NCBI GenBank assembly: GCA_903886975.1
Contig: CAISOB010000106.1
Span: forward strand, 1-48,725
Length of the DNA stretch: 48,725 bases
From: an uncultured beta proteobacterium
GTDB lineage: Bacteria > Pseudomonadota > Gammaproteobacteria > Burkholderiales > Rhodocyclaceae
Direction: 5' to 3'
Made by a program: the position numbers and the translations under genes. The notes under the pieces were generated by a model that had not been told where the DNA came from, searched no databases, and saw nothing but the letters and a program-made list of their open reading frames with translations. This document shows, piece after piece, positions 1-7,685 of this stretch. Every line of letters starts with the position of its first letter. Position 1 is the stretch's first letter.

Positions 1-3
1 GTA

Positions 4-26
4 ATGACCCTGGCGCGAAGGGTCAT
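4..26. repeat. Short inverted repeat at the left window edge
   Basis: Seven bases (ATGACCC) are followed after a 9-base spacer by their exact complement (GGGTCAT). No T-run follows, so it is not a convincing intrinsic terminator. The rest of 1-228 holds no gene I can support; it lies downstream of the minus-strand gene that ends at 229. Confidence 0.3.
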
Positions 27-228
27 CGACGCCGGAGGACAGTGGACTCGACGACTGCGAACAACTCAGTCTGTTCAGACCATCACTAGACAGGCCCGGC
101 TTTCATGCTGCACACAGTAAAAATGCGGGGAAACCTCAGGGACAAACCATAACGCCAAGCAACCGCGACAAAGCTCGCCCCGAAATTCAACGCGGCCGCC
201 AGAGTCGTCGTTCCAGTTCCCGTCACGC

Positions 229-1284
229 TCAATTCGACAAGACCCGATGCAGTTTGATACTCAACTCTCGCGCTTCTTCGGCAGTCGGCGTAGATGTCTG
301 GATGAAAAGCCCCTTGCGGCCGAAAAAGTCTAGGAGCTTTTCCGAATACGCGGCCAGGTCCACCTTGGCATCGTCTCCGCCGTGGTCCCACCAATAATGC
401 CTGAGATACAAGGCGGTCTTTCCGGCCGCCGCGTCCCTGATAACGTCCCAGTTCGGGGTCTGCGGGATGGTAAAATCCAGTCCGGCAAGACCTTCGATCT
501 CCATCATCGGTGCGACGACGTTCTGAACATTCCCGCACGAATGGACGACGATACCGCCGAACGCGCGCGAAATCTCGCTGTTGTACTTCACGCCGAATTC
601 CCGGTAGAGGCTCGGCGACAGCAAAGCCGCCGTATCGTCCGAAACCCGCACCCCCGCCTCGCGCGGTACGTACCACATCTCGTGCGATACGGAGTGCAAG
701 TTATCGATCCGTCGGAACTGCTCTTTCACATACGCGATCGTCGCCTTGGTGATCTTGTCCATCAGGACATGCACCTCGTCCGGGAAGACCATCAAGGCTT
801 CAAGGAATGAAGTGTATTCCCAGAGGAGAGAAGCAGTTACGAGAGGAGAAGGCACGTTGATCACCCGCAGGGGCAGCGGTGAAGCCTTCTGCATGAACTC
901 GACCCGCTTCCAAGCCCTTTGATACACGGGATTGGTCGCCGGGTCGGGAAGCTTCAAGGTATGGACGTCGTCAAGGTTCTCTTCCTTGATGAGCGCCTTG
1001 ATCCAAGGATCCGCCTCATCGTTGGGCGTCTCGGCGCAGCCGAAGGCAGCCGCGATGATACCGATGCCGAGATTCGGCTTGATATTGGGCATGCCGTAAT
1101 CGTCTATTCCTTCACGAGTCTTATGGAATTCGACATTCCAATTGATCTCGGCTTGGTCGCTTTCAAAGAATCGCTTGAAACTCCCATGGAATCCGCCGAC
1201 CTCGATCAGGAACGGGACTTCCGGGACAGTCTCAAGACGCCGATTCTCTTCAATGCGTGCCTTCTTCTCCTCGATGCTCAGCAT
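229..1284 (-). CDS. Uroporphyrinogen decarboxylase (URO-D) superfamily protein
   Basis: A 351-residue cytoplasmic protein with the URO-D/MtaA-like barrel pattern. An in-frame ATG lies 21 bases further upstream, but the string AAGGGGGG sits just before the inner ATG at 1284 as a strong ribosome binding site, so I use 1284. An H-S-C-G-N motif at about residues 248-252 resembles the zinc-binding H-x-C of corrinoid/coenzyme M methyltransferases in this superfamily. The distal cysteine expected near the C terminus is absent; the equivalent stretch reads IQTSTPTAEEA. It is therefore unlikely to be the haem enzyme HemE, and a methyl-transfer or lyase role is only a guess. It lies 166 bases downstream of the enolase-superfamily gene on the same strand and probably shares its transcript. 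True substrate unknown. Confidence 0.8.
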   Translation of the reverse strand: MLSIEEKKARIEENRRLETVPEVPFLIEVGGFHGSFKRFFESDQAEINWNVEFHKTREGIDDYGMPNIKPNLGIGIIAAAFGCAETPNDEADPWIKALIKEENLDDVHTLKLPDPATNPVYQRAWKRVEFMQKASPLPLRVINVPSPLVTASLLWEYTSFLEALMVFPDEVHVLMDKITKATIAYVKEQFRRIDNLHSVSHEMWYVPREAGVRVSDDTAALLSPSLYREFGVKYNSEISRAFGGIVVHSCGNVQNVVAPMMEIEGLAGLDFTIPQTPNWDVIRDAAAGKTALYLRHYWWDHGGDDAKVDLAAYSEKLLDFFGRKGLFIQTSTPTAEEARELSIKLHRVLSN

Positions 1285-1450
1285 GTTCACCCCCCTTATT
1301 TCCAAATGCCCGTCAGCAAGTCGGGCAGCCAGCTCATGAAGTCCGCTTGCAAGCTTAAGTCATTCCTTCGGTATCGGATTGCTTTGCATTGATAAATTGC
1401 TGCCGACACAATGCGGCAAATCGGGCTGGGGGCATTCGCCATCGTCGCGA

Positions 1451-2581
1451 TCACCAGTCGTCGATCGCACCGTCGGGCCGGAAGCTCTCGTGGATCTTGC
1501 CGAGCACGGGCCGGGAAAAAATCGCCTCGTTGGGTGCGCCGCCAAGACCGACGCCCTGCGGCAGGCCGCAGCAGCCATCGTCCCCAATCTCGACGAGCGG
1601 TCCGCCGATGCGCGCAAATTCCTCGTGAAAATCATGCCGGTGTTCGAGCATTCCGAACATCTGCGCGCTCGCCGCAAGATGCAAGCTGGCGAGCACCTGC
1701 AGCGGACCATTCGGATTGTGCGGACAGAAGGCGACGCCGTAGGCCTCGGCGAGCGCAGCGATTTTCCACAGCTCGGAAATGCCGCCGGCGTTGGAGACGT
1801 CGGGCTGCAGGATGCCGGCAAGCTGCTGTCCGAGGATGGGCAGGTAGCCCCAGCGCGTAAACAGGCGCTCACCGACTGCGATCGGAATCGTGAAGCGCTC
1901 GACGCAGCGTCTTAACTCCTGCGGCGCTTCCGCCGACACCGGCTCCTCGATCCAAAGCGGCGCCGTATGGCGGATTGCCGCCTCGATGACGACGGCCGCC
2001 GCCGCCGTGAGCTTGCCGTGAAAATCGACCGAGAAATCGAGATCACCGAGTTCGTCGCGAACGGCTTCGCACGATGCGACGACCTTCTTCACCGAGGCCA
2101 CGTCGACGACCGCGCCAATCGGCGGCAAGGGATAGATCTTGACGGCCTTGTAGCCGAGCGCTACGGCCTCGCGCACGCGCTTGCGAAATTCCTGCGGGTC
2201 TTCGGAGAGACCGCAGTTCGCGTAGAGTTTGATCCGGGTGCGGACCGCCCCGCCGAGGAGCTTGTAGATCGGCAGATTGCTGATCTTGCCGCGAATGTCC
2301 CAAAGGGCGACGTCGACGCCGGACAACCCACTCGTCAAGATCGGGCCGCCGCGCCAGTAACTATGCCGGTAGCCGCGTTGCCAGCACCACTCGGTATCGG
2401 TCGGATCGGCACCGACCAGCAATCGTTCGAGGTCGAGCACGGCACCGGAGACGCCGTGCGGTTTGCCGGGCAGCGAACATTCACCGTAGCCGACGACACC
2501 CCCGTCGGTTTCAACTTTCACGAAGCAGAGATCGCTGACCGGCCCTTGCACGGTGTACGGTTTGATCGAGACGATTTTCAT
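1451..2581 (-). CDS. Mandelate racemase/galactonate dehydratase-like enolase-superfamily enzyme
   Basis: A 376-residue enzyme of the mandelate racemase/muconate lactonizing family. It starts with MKIVSIKPYT, the usual beginning of the family, so the ATG at 2581 is preferred over an in-frame ATG 63 bases upstream. Predicted metal ligands D186, E212 (in WIEEP) and E238 (in VGERL), and acid/base residues H188 (in DFHGK) and H288 (in CPHNP), line up with those of E. coli D-galactonate dehydratase at a constant offset of three. This supports dehydration of an aldonic sugar acid to a 2-keto-3-deoxy acid. The exact sugar acid cannot be read from sequence. It is divergent from a TRAP transporter, which probably imports the substrate, and is followed by the URO-D-like gene. 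Confidence 0.85.
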   Translation of the reverse strand: MKIVSIKPYTVQGPVSDLCFVKVETDGGVVGYGECSLPGKPHGVSGAVLDLERLLVGADPTDTEWCWQRGYRHSYWRGGPILTSGLSGVDVALWDIRGKISNLPIYKLLGGAVRTRIKLYANCGLSEDPQEFRKRVREAVALGYKAVKIYPLPPIGAVVDVASVKKVVASCEAVRDELGDLDFSVDFHGKLTAAAAVVIEAAIRHTAPLWIEEPVSAEAPQELRRCVERFTIPIAVGERLFTRWGYLPILGQQLAGILQPDVSNAGGISELWKIAALAEAYGVAFCPHNPNGPLQVLASLHLAASAQMFGMLEHRHDFHEEFARIGGPLVEIGDDGCCGLPQGVGLGGAPNEAIFSRPVLGKIHESFRPDGAIDDW

Positions 2582-2626
2582 TAAACGCCCATCCGATGGG
2601 ACGCGGCGCGCGCCCGTCCAATAACG

Positions 2627-2653
2627 AAAAAGGCCGGCACGCATGCGCCGGCC
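2627..2653 (-). terminator. Terminator-like hairpin in the leader of the enolase-superfamily gene
   Basis: GGCCGGC at 2632-2638 pairs perfectly with GCCGGCC at 2647-2653 across an 8-base loop. Read on the minus strand it is followed directly by five T residues, the layout of an intrinsic terminator. It lies about 45 bases upstream of the enolase-superfamily start on the same strand, so it could act as an attenuator or end a short RNA. The stem is short. Confidence 0.4.
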
Positions 2654-2878
2654 ACTGCGTCAGGAGTTTTCTGAACTCCACTGTCTGACTTCACAATCGC
2701 CAGCAACGCTAACACAGTTATATGTCAAGTAACAAGTCTGCGTGGGCTGCGAACATTGTGACGGTCTTGAATGGATTGACCCCGCTCGAGAAGAGGCACA
2801 GCAGGCAAGCCTTTGCGGGCGGCGAATATGAACCGGACCCAATCCATTCGCGTTTTGCCCGCGCACTGCTGATTCCGC

Positions 2879-2906
2879 TTGACACATGTCACATGACCAT
2901 TAAGCT
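2879..2906 (+). promoter_or_regulatory. Candidate dctP promoter with an operator-like palindrome in its spacer
   Basis: A perfect TTGACA (2879-2884) is followed after 16 bases by TAAGCT (2901-2906), a weak -10 match. The spacer begins with the palindrome CATGT-C-ACATG (2885-2895), a position where a repressor would block polymerase. The -10 is poor, so the promoter is tentative. Confidence 0.35.
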
Positions 2907-2950
2907 AACCAAGGTGTGTCTATATTTTTTCCAACCATAAGGGGGAGTCA

Positions 2951-3940
2951 ATGAAAACGAATCGACGTCTGGCAGTTCTTCTGTGCGCACTGGGTGTGGG
3001 CATTTGTTCGTTCGCGTGGGGGGCCGACAAGGTGACCATCAAGTTGGCGAACTATTTCGCCGCGAGTCATCCACAAAACATTGCCCTCGAGAAGGCTTTC
3101 AAGCCGCTGCTCGAATCGGGTTCGAAGGGCAGCCTCACGGTGGACTTTTATCCGGATAATCAGCTCGGTTCGGAAAAGGAATTCATTGACGGAATCCGGC
3201 TCGGCAGCATCCAGATGGGCATCATCGGCATCATGCTTGGGGAAAAGTACCCAATGCTGAAGCTCGGCGAATTCCCCTATCTGTTCGACAATGTTGATGT
3301 CGGATACAAGCTGCTCAACGAGAATATGGACGAACTGACTGCCGACCTCCTGAAGGGCGACGGCATGCGCACGCTCGGTATCACCGTCAATGGCGTACGC
3401 GCCATCTCCAACAGCAAGCACCCGATCAATACCCCGGCGGACGCCAAAGGCATCAAGCTGCGCATCCCGCAGGTCAGTATGTACACGGTCATGGGCAAGG
3501 CGCTCGGTTTCAGCGTGGTGACAATGCCCTATGGCGAAATATTTACTGCCCTGCAAACGGGGGTCGTAGACGGCCAGGAGAATCCTCCGACGACGGTGCT
3601 TACCAGCGGCTGGTATGAAGCTCAGAAGTACATCGCGTTGACCGATCACTGCATTGCCTACAACTACGTCGTCGTCAACGAAAAATTCTTCCAGAGCCTT
3701 TCGGCGGAAAATAAAGAAGCGCTCAAGGCCGCGGTCAAGGCTTACGCCGCGATGGAGCTCAAGCTGTACAAGGAAGGCATGCAGAAGGACGTTGACACGC
3801 TCAAGAGCAAGGGCATCGCGTTCACCACCCCGGCGCGCAAACCCTTCAAGGATCTGGTCTTGGCGGCATACCCCGAAATGCTCGGCCCCGATCCCAAGTT
3901 GAATGCCATGGCGAAGCGTTTCCTCGATCTCCAGAAGTGA
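2951..3940 (+). CDS. dctP: TRAP transporter substrate-binding protein, DctP family
   Basis: A 329-residue periplasmic solute receptor. It opens with a signal peptide (KTNRR, hydrophobic stretch, cleavage probably after SFAWG-A). The mature part starts with VTIKLANYFAASHPQN and contains the conserved DctP features FYPDNQLGSEKEFIDGIRLGSI, the LRIPQ motif with the arginine that holds a substrate carboxylate (about residue 173), and the later VDGQENPPTT segment. A strong AAGGGGGAG site precedes the ATG. It heads a dctP-dctQ-dctM operon with a 91-base gap before dctQ. Because the divergent enzyme is a sugar-acid dehydratase, a uronate or aldonate ligand is plausible; that is inference. Confidence 0.92.
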   Translation: MKTNRRLAVLLCALGVGICSFAWGADKVTIKLANYFAASHPQNIALEKAFKPLLESGSKGSLTVDFYPDNQLGSEKEFIDGIRLGSIQMGIIGIMLGEKYPMLKLGEFPYLFDNVDVGYKLLNENMDELTADLLKGDGMRTLGITVNGVRAISNSKHPINTPADAKGIKLRIPQVSMYTVMGKALGFSVVTMPYGEIFTALQTGVVDGQENPPTTVLTSGWYEAQKYIALTDHCIAYNYVVVNEKFFQSLSAENKEALKAAVKAYAAMELKLYKEGMQKDVDTLKSKGIAFTTPARKPFKDLVLAAYPEMLGPDPKLNAMAKRFLDLQK

Positions 3941-4031
3941 CCCGCATTAGCCTGTAGAGATCAACGGGCGGCAGGCCGTTCAGCGGTCTGTCGCTTCTTT
4001 GCGTAACACCTCGCACGAAGGAAAGCATCCC

Positions 4032-4523
4032 ATGAGTGAAATTCCAGCGAAGCCGTGTTCTGCTTTCGGCAGATTCCTGAGCAACGCGGCTGAGAACCTG
4101 CTGTTTGTCCTGTTTGTGGTAATGGTCGTGGTCGTTTTCGTGAACGTTGTCGCCCGCTATGTTTTCGACAGTTCGATCATCGCCTCCGAAGAGCTTGCAC
4201 GCTATACCTTTGTCTGGGCCTCCTTCCTCGGCGCGATCTTCGTGCTTAACGAGGACGGACACATCGGCGTCGATATGGTCGTAAAGAAGCTGCCCCCTGA
4301 GCTGCGCAGGATTGTTCTTGTCTTCGCGAACCTCTGCATGCTGGTAATGGCCGGCATCTGCGTCTGGTACGGCTACATCCTCTCGGAAAGCAATTTTGGC
4401 TGGCCGTCGCCAGCGACTGGCATTTCGTACGGGCTTGTCAGCCTGATCATCCCGATATCTTTCGCCGCGATGTTCGTCATCGTGTTGCGCAAGACGGTTG
4501 CCCAGTTCAGGAGCAAGCCATGA
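4032..4523 (+). CDS. dctQ: TRAP transporter small membrane subunit, DctQ family
   Basis: A 163-residue four-helix membrane protein of the inner membrane TRAP complex. The ATG at 4032 is chosen because AAGGAAA stands about eight bases before it; an upstream TTG at 3999 lacks such a site. Family features include the first helix, the RYVFDSSIIASEELARYTFVW segment and the polar GHIGVD turn. It couples DctM to the receptor. Its stop overlaps the dctM start by four bases (ATGA), so the two membrane subunits are translationally coupled. Confidence 0.9.
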   Translation: MSEIPAKPCSAFGRFLSNAAENLLFVLFVVMVVVVFVNVVARYVFDSSIIASEELARYTFVWASFLGAIFVLNEDGHIGVDMVVKKLPPELRRIVLVFANLCMLVMAGICVWYGYILSESNFGWPSPATGISYGLVSLIIPISFAAMFVIVLRKTVAQFRSKP

Positions 4524-5794
4524 TTCTCTTCTTTCTGCTGTCCCTTACGTTCTTCGTGGTGCTCAGCATTCCTATCGGATTTGCGCTGGGTCTGACCAGC
4601 ATTGTCATGCTGATTTTTCTTGGCGACACCAACTTTTTCATCGTTCCACAGAATATCCTCAAAGGCGCCGACAACTTCTCGCTGATGGCGATTCCCTTCT
4701 TCATCCTGGCTGGCGAGGTGATGAACGAAGGCGGACTTTCGCTCGGCATCGTCCGTTTTGTCCAGACTTTGCTTGGCCATATCAAGGGTGGTCTCGGCTA
4801 CGTCGCCATCGTGGCCAGCATGATTTTCGCCGGGATTTCCGGCGCGGCGGTCGCGGACACCTCGGCCATCGGTTCGGTCATTCTTCCGATCATGAAAAAG
4901 GAAGGCTACGACGTCAACAAGAGCACCGCCATCGTCTGCGCCGCCGGCACCATCGGCCCGATCATTCCGCCGAGCATCCCGATGGTCGTGTTCGGCGTCG
5001 TCGGGGGCGTGTCCATCACGCGAATGTTCCTCGGCGGATTCATTCCAGGCGTGATTACCGGCCTGCTGCTCTTTATCAGCTGGCGCGTCGTGACGCGGAA
5101 CGATAAATTCGTCACTTACAAACGGGCCTCGCGGCAGGAAATCTGGGCCGCCTTCCTTGAAGCCATCCCGTCACTCATGTTGCCGATCATCATTCTTGGC
5201 GGGATATTGAGCGGCATCTTCACCCCGACCGAAGCGGGCGTGGTCGCGGCGGTCTATGCGCTCGTCGTGTCGATCTTCGTTTATAAGCGGATCAATTTCA
5301 GCCAGTTTAGAAGCGTCTGCATAAAGTCCGCGAAATCGACCTCCGTCGTCATGCTGGTGGTCGCTACCGCGACCGCCGTCGCGTACGTCGTGACGATTGC
5401 GCAGGTTCCGCGTCAGCTCGGCGAAATGCTCATGGCGGCGACGTCCAACAAATACGTCATTCTGCTCATCATCAACCTGCTCATCCTCGCCGTCGGCTGC
5501 GTGATGGATGTCTCGCCGGCGATCATGATCCTCGCCCCGATCCTCCTGCCGATCACCACGAAACTCGGGTTCGACCCGGTTTTCATCGGCGTGATGGTGG
5601 TGTACGGGCTGTGCATCGGCCTGCTGACGCCGCCGGTGGGCAACGTGCTTTACGTCGGGTGCGGGCTTTCGAAGATTGATTTCATTGTCTTGGTCAGGCA
5701 CGTAGCGCCGCACTTGATAATCTATACCATTGTTCTATTCCTGATCACCTATATTCCGTCATTGATATTGTTTATTCCCAATCTGTATTTGTAG
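4520..5794 (+). CDS. dctM: TRAP transporter large permease subunit, DctM family
   Basis: A 424-residue, roughly 12-helix sodium-coupled transport subunit. The sequence shows the DctM hallmarks: a GISGAAVADTSAIGSV loop, an IPPSIPMVVFG hairpin and a second-half LTPPVGNVLYV hairpin that forms the substrate path. Full length for the family. It is the last gene of the dctPQM operon and is followed by a GC-rich hairpin at 5820-5835. Confidence 0.93.
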   Translation: MILFFLLSLTFFVVLSIPIGFALGLTSIVMLIFLGDTNFFIVPQNILKGADNFSLMAIPFFILAGEVMNEGGLSLGIVRFVQTLLGHIKGGLGYVAIVASMIFAGISGAAVADTSAIGSVILPIMKKEGYDVNKSTAIVCAAGTIGPIIPPSIPMVVFGVVGGVSITRMFLGGFIPGVITGLLLFISWRVVTRNDKFVTYKRASRQEIWAAFLEAIPSLMLPIIILGGILSGIFTPTEAGVVAAVYALVVSIFVYKRINFSQFRSVCIKSAKSTSVVMLVVATATAVAYVVTIAQVPRQLGEMLMAATSNKYVILLIINLLILAVGCVMDVSPAIMILAPILLPITTKLGFDPVFIGVMVVYGLCIGLLTPPVGNVLYVGCGLSKIDFIVLVRHVAPHLIIYTIVLFLITYIPSLILFIPNLYL

Positions 5795-5819
5795 GAATAT
5801 TCGGTGCCTTGGCATTCGG

Positions 5820-5835
5820 CCCCGGCTTGCCGGGG
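5820..5835. terminator. Hairpin between the convergent dctM and HIT genes
   Basis: CCCCGG (5820-5825) and CCGGGG (5830-5835) form a perfect stem with a 4-base loop CTTG. It sits in the 64-base gap between two convergent genes, where a bidirectional terminator is expected, but no T-run follows on either strand. Confidence 0.4.
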
Positions 5836-5858
5836 TCGAAGATCTAATGCACGATATC

Positions 5859-6290
5859 TCAGACAACAAGTTCAGCGCGAATCTGTTCGAGCAACTGTGT
5901 TGCCCGGGCACTATCCAATTCGCGCATCTCAGCCGGTATGAGCACAAAGGCTTCGCCCCAATTGGGCTGGCCCGGAGCTTTCGGGACCAGGTGGATATGC
6001 AGGTGCGGAGCCGTGTCACCAAAGATGCCATAGTTTACCTTGTGACATTGGCTTAGCTTGGCGACGGCTTTGGCAACGAGCGCAACGTCGCGCATGTATT
6101 GCTCGAGCTCGCCGGGCGTCAGCGCGAAGAGCTCTGTCTTGTGACTATTGAACGCCACCACACAGCGTCCGTAGTAGGTCTGGTCTTTCCACAGATAGAC
6201 CTTGGATGCCGGCAGATTAGTCACATGCATCATCATCGATGACAATTCCTCGCCATCCTCGCTGCAATACTTGCAATCCTGCTGTGTCAT
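5859..6290 (-). CDS. HIT-family nucleotide hydrolase/transferase
   Basis: A 143-residue protein with the histidine triad motif H96-L-H98-I-H100 near the C-terminal end of the fold, preceded by the usual GDTAP turn. HIT enzymes hydrolyse nucleoside phosphoramidates or dinucleoside polyphosphates in the cytoplasm. An N-terminal CKYC pair could bind zinc, as in some HIT branches. AGGAG about ten bases before the ATG supports the start. It is convergent with the TRAP operon and not obviously linked to it. The exact substrate is unknown. Confidence 0.85.
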   Translation of the reverse strand: MTQQDCKYCSEDGEELSSMMMHVTNLPASKVYLWKDQTYYGRCVVAFNSHKTELFALTPGELEQYMRDVALVAKAVAKLSQCHKVNYGIFGDTAPHLHIHLVPKAPGQPNWGEAFVLIPAEMRELDSARATQLLEQIRAELVV

Positions 6291-6312
6291 GGTTGGTTCG
6301 CTCCTTGTTGTG

Positions 6313-6332
6313 TGCCGGCCTTTGAACCGGCA
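6313..6332. repeat. Inverted repeat upstream of the HIT gene
   Basis: TGCCGG (6313-6318) and CCGGCA (6327-6332) flank an 8-base loop in the 204-base gap between the HIT gene and the next minus-strand gene. It could be the terminator of the hydrolase gene at 6495 or an operator for the HIT gene; there is no T-run. Nothing else in the gap is recognisable. Confidence 0.25.
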
Positions 6333-6494
6333 TAGCCTGGTCCTGCGCCCACATTCATCTGTGATGCGTTCTCGCCGGGAGAAAACGAAGTATTGAAGAG
6401 CCCCCGCAATCTATCTCCTGGATGATGAATAGTGAAAACGATATGAATGACTACACTTGGAATTACGTGCTTGGATGATTGCGGTCATCCGCTC

Positions 6495-7613
6495 TTACTT
6501 AAGCTTGCGGCCATTATCCGTAACGATATCCAGGAAGGCGCCGATCTCGCGGTTCTGCAGTTCGATCTCCGGTGCCGTTGCCCCCGCGCCGGACCAGTGA
6601 CCGAGCGGCGTGCGCGTCTTCAGCGTGACATAGCGGGCGTCGGGAATATACTGCGCCGCCTCTTGCGCGTTAGCCTCCGGATTGAGCAGATCGCCCCCGC
6701 CGGCCAGGATCAAGGTCTTGGCCTTGATCGACTTCAGCGCCTTAAAGTAATCCCCGTTGAATCCAGGCGTGGTGCCGAGGTTGTGCTGGTCGTAGGCCCA
6801 CGTTTGGTACACCCAGTCGCGCGCATCGATCCGTTTCCAGAGGTTATCGGCGAGGCCGCTTTGCCAGGCGATAGTGTCGAAGTTGTTCGGAAAATCCGCC
6901 TGCATCTGCTCCGGCGTGCGCACGATCTCGCTGAACAGCAGCCGCGCCCACATGCGCATACCCCGCTCGGGCGGCGCGCTCGCCGCGTAATTGCCGCCGT
7001 TCCATGCCGGGTCCATCATGATGACCTGGCGTGTCAGTTCAAGCACGTTGGTCGTCCAGGCGGGCGTCCTGCCGAGCGGGACGATGGCCACCAGGCTTTG
7101 CGCCATGTCCGGATAGCTCACGCCGAACTGCAAGGCCTGCATGCCGCCCATGGAAGCACCGATCACGGTAACAAGCTTGTCGATCCCGAACTTGTCCTTC
7201 GCGAGTCGCTGTGCCGAATTCACCATATCGCGTATGTTGAATTTCGGAAACTGCATCCCCGGCTGCAGCTTGCTGTTGGACGGAGAAGTCGTAAGCCCGT
7301 TACCGATCGCGTCGGTGGCGATGATGAAATATTTGGCCGGGTCGAGAGCCCGCCCGGCGCCGATCAGATAATCGATCCGATGGTGGTTGCCGCCGATTGC
7401 AGTCACCATCAATACGGCATTTGACTTGTTGGCATTGAGCGAGCCTTGCGTGGTGTAGGAGATGGCAAAATCACGAATCACCTCGCCGCTCTCTAGTTTG
7501 AAATCCCCCATCGCAAGGTTTTGATGCGGAGGATCATTGGGCCCGTGGCCGAATGCCGGCGCGGCGAGCAAGGCGGTGATAAACACAACGGCTAGGCTTC
7601 GATTCAGTTTCAT
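6495..7613 (-). CDS. Exported alpha/beta hydrolase of the homoserine O-acetyltransferase (MetX)-like fold
   Basis: A 372-residue protein with a clear signal peptide (MKLNRSLAV, hydrophobic core, cleavage near AFG-H). The nucleophile elbow is G-A-S154-M-G-G. The likely acid is D308 in GGGDLLNP and the base H339 in PLGHWSG, giving a complete catalytic triad. The overall layout (GGNHHRID oxyanion region, DAIGNGLTTSPSN loop) resembles MetX acyltransferases. Those act in the cytoplasm on acetyl-CoA, so export points instead to an esterase or hydrolase role. AGGGGG just upstream supports the ATG at 7613. It stands alone on the minus strand, and a LacI-type operator-like site lies about 95 bases upstream. 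Confidence 0.8.
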   Translation of the reverse strand: MKLNRSLAVVFITALLAAPAFGHGPNDPPHQNLAMGDFKLESGEVIRDFAISYTTQGSLNANKSNAVLMVTAIGGNHHRIDYLIGAGRALDPAKYFIIATDAIGNGLTTSPSNSKLQPGMQFPKFNIRDMVNSAQRLAKDKFGIDKLVTVIGASMGGMQALQFGVSYPDMAQSLVAIVPLGRTPAWTTNVLELTRQVIMMDPAWNGGNYAASAPPERGMRMWARLLFSEIVRTPEQMQADFPNNFDTIAWQSGLADNLWKRIDARDWVYQTWAYDQHNLGTTPGFNGDYFKALKSIKAKTLILAGGGDLLNPEANAQEAAQYIPDARYVTLKTRTPLGHWSGAGATAPEIELQNREIGAFLDIVTDNGRKLK

Positions 7614-7685
7614 TTGACGCCCCCTTTTTATTTATACAAAGCTCCCCATTTGACTGACGACGGCGGGAAGCATGCCGATCCCCGG

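Larger units (their letters stand above)
2582..2950. promoter_or_regulatory. Divergent control region between the sugar-acid enzyme and the TRAP transporter
   Basis: This 369-base stretch separates two divergent transcription units and has no convincing gene. It holds a 7-bp stem hairpin (2632-2653), a second inverted repeat GGAGTT-TTCTG-AACTCC (2663-2679), a minus-strand TTGACA (2720s) and a plus-strand TTGACA at 2879-2884. A palindrome CATGT-C-ACATG (2885-2895) follows immediately. A good ribosome binding site, AAGGGGGAG, precedes the dctP start. The arrangement suggests a regulator controls both directions, but no regulator gene is visible in the window. Confidence 0.5.

Noticed and set aside
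2660..2887. 75-residue frame in the divergent control region, considered as a leader peptide
   Set aside because: No ribosome binding site, composition poor, and it covers both candidate promoters; the hairpin after it is better read as part of the dehydratase leader.
7616..7636. TATAAAT on the minus strand just before the exported MetX-like gene, considered as its -10
   Set aside because: It would place the transcript start inside the ribosome binding site of the gene, and no -35 lies at the right distance.
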